A DNA stretch of 61,998 nucleotides from positions 1-61,998 of the forward strand of contig CANPYK010000012.1 of NCBI GenBank assembly GCA_947588605.1, given 5' to 3'. The position numbers and the translations under genes are program-made. Of this stretch, positions 57,042 through 61,998 are shown in pieces; within the stretch, counting starts at the first letter, position 1, and the number at the start of each line of letters is the position of its first letter. The stretch is from an uncultured Oscillospiraceae bacterium. Lineage in GTDB: Bacteria; Bacillota; Clostridia; Oscillospirales; Oscillospiraceae. The notes beneath the pieces were generated by a model. It was not told the DNA's origin, ran no database searches, and saw only the letters and a program-made list of their open reading frames with translations.

Positions 57042-59261
57042 GTGGGGAAGAACAACAGCACTTTTTCTTATACCAATCTCAAAAGGCGCGGCTGGTCGGA
57101 TGAGCTGATCGCGCGGCTGCTGCCGGAGCCCCGGTATGTCACCAACGGCGCCAAGGGGCGCTTTCGGGTCTGGCGGCGGCGGGACGTGCTGGACGCCGAG
57201 GAGACGGAGATCTTCAAGACCGGCCAGATCCCCGAGGGGACCCCGGAGCCGGAGCGGCGGCAGACGCCGGCGGATGTGGCGGGCTACCGCAGGGTCTATA
57301 ACGCCCTCTGGAAGCGCGCGGAGAAGGACGACTCCCCCGCCTGGAAGCTGGCGGGCATCTATCACCGGGCCTTTTTGGCGCGGCTCAACGTCACGCTGCC
57401 CAACGTCCCCCTGCGGCAGGCCGTCTCCTGGTTTTCGGAGTTCACGGCCCTGGAGCGCCGCTATAGCGCCCAGCAGGTGGCAAACGGGCTTCGGTGCGCC
57501 GTCCGCGGCGCGGGGATGCTGGCGCGCCACGCCAGGAGCGAAGAGTGCGCCGGGCTTCTGGCGCGCTATGTCCCCACGCTCTACGCCATTGCCGAGGGCG
57601 CCATCGGCGAGATCCAGGGCCCCCAGTCGGAGGAGGCGCTGACGGACCTTCTGAATATGCCGGACTTTCCCGTCACCATGCTCTTCAGGGACGGGCTTTC
57701 CAAGGTCTGGTCCGTCTGGTATGTGCCCCGTGCCATCCGCACATCCCTCAGCCTCCTCATGGCCCTGAATCCCCGGGACGAGTACCCGGAGGCCCGCGCC
57801 ATGGCGCGTCATTTCATCCTCCACATCGGCGGGACCAACACCGGCAAGACCTATGCCGGCCTCGTCCGGCTCATGCAGGCCCCCACCGGCGTCTATCTCG
57901 GCCCCCTGCGCCTGCTGGCCCTGGAGGCCCAGGAGACGCTGCTGGACGCCCGGGTGGACTGCTCCCTGGAAACAGGCGAGGAGGAGGACCACCGCCCCGG
58001 CGACACCCACGTAGCCGCCACGGCGGAGAAGCTGGACCTGAAGCGCCGCTTCGACGTGGCGGTCATCGACGAGTGCCAGATGATCGCGGACTCCGAGCGC
58101 GGCTACGCCTGGACACGGGCGATCTTAGGCGTCCTGGCCCCGGAGGTGCATCTGTGCGCCGCGCCGGAGGCCAGGGACATCCTCATCCGCCTCATCGCCG
58201 GCTGCGGCAACACCTACGAGGTCATTGAGCACGAACGGCAGGTGCCGCTGGTGCCCATGCGGTCCGTGATCTCCCCGGACCGCATCCAGCCGGGGGACGC
58301 CCTCATCACCTTCTCCAAGGTGGGGGTCCTCTCCGTGGCGGAGGAGCTGCGCAATCACGGCAAGGAGCCGGCCATCATCTACGGCGCTCTCCCCTACGCC
58401 ACCCGCCGGCGGCAAATGGAGGGGTTCCTCAACGGGGATATGAAATACGTCGTCTCCACCGACGCCATCGGCATGGGGCTCAACCTCCCCATCCGGCGGA
58501 TCATCTTCATGGAGACGGAGAAGTTCGACGGCAAGGAGCGCCGGGCGCTGCGGCCCGAGGAGATCAAACAAATCGCCGGCCGCGCCGGCCGGTACGGTAT
58601 GTATTCCCGTGGCTACGTAGGCGCCACGGAAAACCTGGCGTTCATCAAGGCCGGCCTCGTCGCCCCCGTTCCGCCCATCGAAAAGGCGGTGGTGGGCTTT
58701 TCGGACTTCGTCCTGCAGGTGGACTTCGACCTTCTGGAGGTCCTCACCGAGTGGAACAAGCTCCCCACCGTGGAGCCCTACGTCAAGCTGGACATCAGCC
58801 GCTACATCACCGTCATCACCAAAATGCGGGAGCAGGGCATGGACTTTTCCAAGGAGGAGGAGCTTCGCGCCGCCAACATCCCCTTCGACGAGACCAGCGA
58901 GGACCTGCGGGAGCTCTTTTTCACATACCTGCGCCAATACCGCCGGGGCGAGCCCATCAGCCAGCCGGCGCTGAACGTCGAGGAGCCCACCCTGCCGGAG
59001 CTGGAGCTCCACTATAAAAAGCTGGACCTCTACTTCTCCTTCTCCAAGGCGTTCGGCCAGACGGTGGACGAGGACAGGCTTTACGAGGCCCGTGAGCTGG
59101 TGGCGGAGGAGATCAACGAGATCCTCCTCACCCGCCTTAAAAGCAACATCCGCTTCTGCGCCGTCTGCGGCAAGCCCCTGAGCCTCTACCACAAGGGCCG
59201 TCTGTGCGACGCCTGCTACCGCCGCACCCGCAACCCCGGTCCCAGGCGGCGGTCTTCCTAA
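57042..59261 (+). CDS. SUV3-like RNA helicase
   Basis: The 739-residue protein resembles SUV3, the ATP-dependent RNA helicase of the mitochondrial degradosome, which also occurs in some bacteria. An N-terminal region (about 1-250, no named fold) is followed by the helicase core. Walker A is IGGTNTGKTYAGLVRLM (near residue 262), motif II AVIDECQMI (near 341), motif III-like LVPMRSVISPDR, motif V VVSTDAIGMGLNLPIRR and motif VI EIKQIAGRAGRYGMYSRG (near 509). The C-terminus has a zinc-ribbon-like CAVCGKPLSLYHKGRLCDAC (about 705-724), not a standard SUV3 feature. The GTG start has GAGAGGAGG 7 bases upstream. It likely unwinds RNA for degradation. Confidence 0.82.
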   Translation: MGKNNSTFSYTNLKRRGWSDELIARLLPEPRYVTNGAKGRFRVWRRRDVLDAEETEIFKTGQIPEGTPEPERRQTPADVAGYRRVYNALWKRAEKDDSPAWKLAGIYHRAFLARLNVTLPNVPLRQAVSWFSEFTALERRYSAQQVANGLRCAVRGAGMLARHARSEECAGLLARYVPTLYAIAEGAIGEIQGPQSEEALTDLLNMPDFPVTMLFRDGLSKVWSVWYVPRAIRTSLSLLMALNPRDEYPEARAMARHFILHIGGTNTGKTYAGLVRLMQAPTGVYLGPLRLLALEAQETLLDARVDCSLETGEEEDHRPGDTHVAATAEKLDLKRRFDVAVIDECQMIADSERGYAWTRAILGVLAPEVHLCAAPEARDILIRLIAGCGNTYEVIEHERQVPLVPMRSVISPDRIQPGDALITFSKVGVLSVAEELRNHGKEPAIIYGALPYATRRRQMEGFLNGDMKYVVSTDAIGMGLNLPIRRIIFMETEKFDGKERRALRPEEIKQIAGRAGRYGMYSRGYVGATENLAFIKAGLVAPVPPIEKAVVGFSDFVLQVDFDLLEVLTEWNKLPTVEPYVKLDISRYITVITKMREQGMDFSKEEELRAANIPFDETSEDLRELFFTYLRQYRRGEPISQPALNVEEPTLPELELHYKKLDLYFSFSKAFGQTVDEDRLYEARELVAEEINEILLTRLKSNIRFCAVCGKPLSLYHKGRLCDACYRRTRNPGPRRRSS

Positions 59262-59309
59262 AAGCTTTCTCCTTTTTCTTTCGTTTTTTGTTATTTTGCA
59301 CCAAAAGCA

Positions 59310-59338
59310 TTGACAAAAATCTCTAATTGGTGTAAGAT
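59310..59338 (+). promoter_or_regulatory. Promoter of the uridine-kinase-like gene
   Basis: TTGACA (59310-59315) and TAAGAT (59333-59338) are 17 bases apart, 35 bases before the ATG at 59373, which has GAAAGGAGG upstream. Confidence 0.85.
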
Positions 59339-59372
59339 AATTGGATTCAAAAGGGAGAAAGGAGGAGCGCGG

Positions 59373-60407
59373 ATGGAAGAATTGAAGGAGCTTCTGCTGT
59401 CTGAGCGTGCCCACCGTCCGGCCATGGAGGTGCGGGACGCGGTAAAGCTCATCTACCAGAACGAGTTTGGCGGCGGACACCTCATCGCCGACCCTGACCG
59501 GGCTCAGGCGTGGCTCCGGGAGGAGCTGGACAGGTGCGCCGAGACGGACGCGCCCTTAGTGGAGCCCATCGGCAACGGCCTTGTCCGCGTGAATTTAGCC
59601 CCGGCGCGGGGCCGCCTCACGCCGGAGACGCTGTTTGCCATGTTCTTCCTCTCCTCCGCCCAGACCCGCGGCTCCACGGAGGCCTTTCGGGAAAAGCTGG
59701 CGCTCCTCTATGCGCTGGGCTTTGAAAAGGGCGAGGTGGACGAATTTCTGGAAGGCTACGAAAAGGCCGGATACCCGCCTCTCTCCCACTCGGACACCTA
59801 CCGCGCCGCCTACGCCCCGGCCTACCGGGTGGTTTCGGAGCGGTACGCCCGCTGGATGGATATCTATAGCGCCGTGGACCGGTTCTCCCGGTTCGCGGGC
59901 CCCGTCCTCATCGGCGTGGACGGTATGTGCGCCTCCGGGAAGACCACCCTGGGGACGGCCCTGGCGGAGGTCTATGACGCCAACCTCTTCCACGCCGACG
60001 ATTTCTACCTCCCCCAGGAGCGGCGCACCGCGGAGCGCATGGCCAGCCCCGGCGGGAATATGGACCGGGAGCGCCTGAGCCGGGAGGTGCTCTCCCCCCT
60101 GAGCCGCCACCGGGACGTGGTCACACGCTGGTACGACTGCGGCGCCCTGGAATACGGCCCCTGGCGGGAGTTTCCCTATAAGCGGGTCAATGTGGTGGAG
60201 GGCTCCTACAGCCTCCATCCGGACCTGGCGGACGTCTACACTTTGAAGATCGCCGTGCGCACCGCGCCGGAGACGCAGCTTGCGCGCCTCAACGTCCGTG
60301 GGCCGGATATGCTGGGGTCCTTCATCTCCCTGTGGATCCCCCTGGAAAACAGGTACTTTGCCGCCACGGACCTCTGGTCCCGGGCGGATATGGTCATCGA
60401 CACTTAA
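59373..60407 (+). CDS. Uridine-kinase-like P-loop protein with N-terminal extension
   Basis: The 344-residue protein has two parts. Residues 1 to about 165 form a helical domain without a catalytic motif (AVKLIYQNEFGGGHLIADPDRAQAWL, FFLSSAQTRGSTEAF). From about 175 there is a phosphoribulokinase/uridine-kinase-type P-loop, LIGVDGMCASGKTTLGTALAE (near 181), with LFHADDFYLPQERR and VVEGSYSLHPDLADVYTLKIAV. The kinase part is short but has the expected Asp and lid residues (RLNVRGPDM). It may phosphorylate a nucleoside or sugar. The DUF362 gene follows 17 bases on. Confidence 0.78.
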   Translation: MEELKELLLSERAHRPAMEVRDAVKLIYQNEFGGGHLIADPDRAQAWLREELDRCAETDAPLVEPIGNGLVRVNLAPARGRLTPETLFAMFFLSSAQTRGSTEAFREKLALLYALGFEKGEVDEFLEGYEKAGYPPLSHSDTYRAAYAPAYRVVSERYARWMDIYSAVDRFSRFAGPVLIGVDGMCASGKTTLGTALAEVYDANLFHADDFYLPQERRTAERMASPGGNMDRERLSREVLSPLSRHRDVVTRWYDCGALEYGPWREFPYKRVNVVEGSYSLHPDLADVYTLKIAVRTAPETQLARLNVRGPDMLGSFISLWIPLENRYFAATDLWSRADMVIDT

Positions 60408-60424
60408 TATTAAAGGAGCATCCC

Positions 60425-61312
60425 ATGGAAAAAGCAAAGGTCTATTTCACGAAAAAGCTCTCCCCCGAAACGGTGGTGGAGATGTACAAGGTCCTGGGCG
60501 TCACCCTCCCGGGGCGTGTGGCGGTGAAGGTCCACTCCGGCGAGGAGGGCAACCAGAACTACCTCCACCCGGAGTTCATGCGCCCCATGGTGGAGTACGT
60601 CCACGGCACCGTCTGTGAGACGAACACCGCCTACGGCGGGGCCAGGAGCACCAACGCCGGCCACTTAAAGCTCCTCGCCGACCACGGCTGGAGCAAGTAT
60701 TTCACCGTGGACCTCTTAGACGAGCACGGCCCGGACGCCGAGCTTCCCATCCCCAACGGCAAGGTCCTCAAGCGGGACATCGTGGGCAAGGACCTTCTCA
60801 ATTATGACTCCCTTCTCGTCCTGGCGCACTTCAAGGGCCACCCCATGGGCGGCTACGGCGGAGCGCTGAAGCAGCTCTCCATCGGCTGTGCCTCCGCCGC
60901 CGGCAAGGCCAACATCCACTCCGGCGGCACGGACCTGCACCCCGGCTCCTGCTGGAAAAACCACGCCACCAAGGACGGCTTCACCGAGGCCATGGCCGAC
61001 GCCGCCAGTGCCGTCTACCGCCACTTCGAGGGCAAGTGCGCCTTTGTCAGCATGATGTGCAACCTCTCCGTGGACTGCGACTGCTGCTCCGACGCCGAGG
61101 ACCCCTGCATGAAGGACATCGGCACTCTCTCGTCCTTAGACCCCGTGGCCCTGGATAAGGCCTGCATGGACCTCATCGACGCCGCTACCGACGACCCCGG
61201 CCAGAAGCACTTCCTCCAGCGCGTCGAGTCCCGCCACGGCCGCCACACCATCGAAGCCGCCGCGGCCCTCGGCTTCGGCACCACCAACTACGACCTCATC
61301 CGCCTCGACTGA
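60425..61312 (+). CDS. DUF362 family iron-sulfur protein
   Basis: The 295-residue protein fits DUF362, often linked with Fe-S centres or metal-binding proteins. It begins KAKVYFTKKLSPETVVEMY, has VAVKVHSGEEGNQNYLHPEF and the conserved-looking LAHFKGHPMGGYGGALKQLSIGCASAAGK. Cysteines cluster in SMMCNLSVDCDCCSDAEDPCMKDIG (about residues 213-233), plausible ligands for a cluster, near a GSCWKNHATKDGF segment. AAAGGAG precedes the ATG. It appears to be co-transcribed with the uridine-kinase-like gene. Confidence 0.82.
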   Translation: MEKAKVYFTKKLSPETVVEMYKVLGVTLPGRVAVKVHSGEEGNQNYLHPEFMRPMVEYVHGTVCETNTAYGGARSTNAGHLKLLADHGWSKYFTVDLLDEHGPDAELPIPNGKVLKRDIVGKDLLNYDSLLVLAHFKGHPMGGYGGALKQLSIGCASAAGKANIHSGGTDLHPGSCWKNHATKDGFTEAMADAASAVYRHFEGKCAFVSMMCNLSVDCDCCSDAEDPCMKDIGTLSSLDPVALDKACMDLIDAATDDPGQKHFLQRVESRHGRHTIEAAAALGFGTTNYDLIRLD

Positions 61313-61327
61313 ATTTGCACCCCCCCG

Positions 61328-61560
61328 CCCCGGCCCACCGCCGGGGTGGTTCCGGCTATCAGACCGCTCAAAAACCTCAAGCCTCGATTCCTCAGTCGCT
61401 TCGCGACAGCTCCCTTTACGAAAGGGAGCCTTTCAAAAAGGATGCGGCGCTTCGCGTCGGGTTTATATAAAATTGCGCCGCAACGCGGCGCAAACCTTTT
61501 TGACCCCTGTTACAATAAATTTACCCCACCTTCGTGGCAGGCGGCCACGGGCGAGGGGCA
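61328..61560. repeat. Hairpins and dispersed intergenic repeats before the IS110 element
   Basis: A CCCCGGC/GCCGGGG hairpin (61328-61346) could end the DUF362 gene. Next come GTCGCTTCGCGAC and CTCCCTTTACGAAAGGGAG hairpins (about 61392-61430), and a GCGCCGCAACGCGGCGC palindrome with TTTATATAAAATT near 61460-61490, which shares blocks with 18120-18200. No gene is seen. Confidence 0.65.
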
Positions 61561-61998
61561 TCTCGTTGCCCAAGCTGTTAGAATGGAGAGGCAATGGCCT
61601 GATGTTGACCCCTAAGAACCACGCGCTCGACAAAAAGTCTGTCAGCCATCCCTCCCATTCGCGGCGTTCGATTTGTGCAGGTTGAGTGCCCTCACGGTTC
61701 ACTCGCGTCAGCAAACAGATGGAATCGGCAATGAGGATCGATGGTCCGCCATTGTAATTCTTGTATCGGGAGGATTCCAAATGTACGCTGTGGGAGTCGA
61801 TGTTTCCAATGGGAAAAGCTCGGTGACTGTACTCAGGTCGAAGCGGGAGGTGATCATGCCTCCGTTTGACGTGACACACACCACCGACGGGTTGGCCGCT
61901 CTGGTCGAGAAGTTGAGCGCCCTGGACGGCGAGGTCAGGATCGTCATGGAGCACACGGGCCGCTACTACGAGTCCATCGCCGCCGCCCTGCATAACGC
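61561..61998 (+). mobile_element. Left end of an IS110-family insertion sequence (cut by window end)
   Basis: The transposase start at 61781 identifies the element. The left boundary cannot be fixed from one copy; it lies somewhere in the 61.5-61.7 kb stretch. IS110 elements have no ordinary inverted repeats, and in many the non-coding left end encodes the bridge RNA, so about 61600-61780 is the region where such an RNA would lie. The right end and target site are outside the window. Confidence 0.65.
61781..61998 (+). CDS. IS110-family transposase, N-terminal part (truncated by window)
   Basis: Seventy-two codons are present. The product begins MYAVGVDVSNGKSSVTVLRS, with the first catalytic Asp of the DEDD/RuvC-like domain in VGVDVSNGK, and continues to VRIVMEHTGRYYESIAAAL, whose MEHTGRYYE is the conserved second block containing Glu. 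GGGAGG lies 7 bases before the ATG. The gene is open to the end of the window, so its length and integrity are unknown. Confidence 0.85.
   Translation, partial: MYAVGVDVSNGKSSVTVLRSKREVIMPPFDVTHTTDGLAALVEKLSALDGEVRIVMEHTGRYYESIAAALHN

Noticed and set aside
1-61998. CRISPR array or defence island
   Set aside because: No regularly spaced direct repeats were seen. The PPET and QPAP repeats at 2.5, 12.4 and 38.2 kb are protein-coding low-complexity tracts, and no Cas, restriction or toxin-antitoxin genes were recognised.

Overview
The window looks like chromosome from a high-G+C Gram-positive member of the Clostridia, most likely a gut Oscillospiraceae (relatives such as Oscillibacter, Lawsonibacter or Intestinimonas). 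The evidence is GC-rich Firmicutes-type genes with strong Shine-Dalgarno sites, many ATGA/TGATG gene couplings, consensus TTGACA-17-TATAAT promoters, a D-alanylation-type (dlt) locus, SLH and LRR surface proteins, and families common in Clostridia (GGGtGRT, DUF6873, DUF3810, SUV3-like helicase). The genus is inferred from gene content, not proven. There is no CRISPR array, rRNA or prophage; one tRNA gene (Gln, CUG) is present.

Layout. 0-5.4 kb: a GNAT and a 57-residue membrane protein, a PHP phosphoesterase, a DUF4203 membrane protein, and a strongly promoted NifU-like scaffold/GGGtGRT pair, bracketed by two inverted copies of a ~159-bp palindromic MITE-like element. 5.4-11.4 kb: one 1961-residue secreted repeat protein with three SLH anchors, behind a leader with two mutually exclusive hairpins. 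11.6-14.1 kb: an MBOAT acyltransferase and an SGNH hydrolase. 14.3-18.1 kb: a coupled run of DUF3810 metallopeptidase-like protein, DUF6873, ROK glucokinase and a radical SAM protein. 18-21 kb: a cytidylate-kinase-like protein and a DUF1015 protein among dispersed intergenic repeats. 21-30.6 kb: sugar isomerase, ASCH protein, membrane protein, degenerate HD-GYP protein, hybrid histidine kinase, domain-permuted GH3 glycosidase and an LRR lipoprotein, all on the minus strand.

30.9-38.6 kb (plus strand): a membrane-anchored transglutaminase-like protein, a complete dlt-type set (dltA, dltC, dltB, and a DltD-like protein with Cys in the nucleophile position), a lipoprotein, an Asp/Glu racemase-family enzyme and a PET-repeat protein. 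38.6-39.6 kb is an AT-rich foreign patch with an orphan gene and a gene remnant. 39.7-51.5 kb (minus strand): a CDF transporter, HAD phosphatase, tRNA-Gln, a methionine/folate cluster (metH without its reactivation domain, a separate activation-domain protein, a metF-like reductase), Nudix, GyrI-like, DUF3795, AlaX, GNAT, Cof phosphatase, an AT-rich inserted GNAT next to a GNAT remnant, and a cysteine desulfurase. An 11-bp AT-rich word (GTTKACATAAC-like) recurs about 11 times across 41-51 kb.

51.5-62 kb (plus strand): mtaB, the serine pair serC-serA, a lipid kinase, YmdB phosphodiesterase, SUV3-like helicase, a uridine-kinase-like fusion, a DUF362 protein, and at the right edge the beginning of an IS110-family element cut by the window end.
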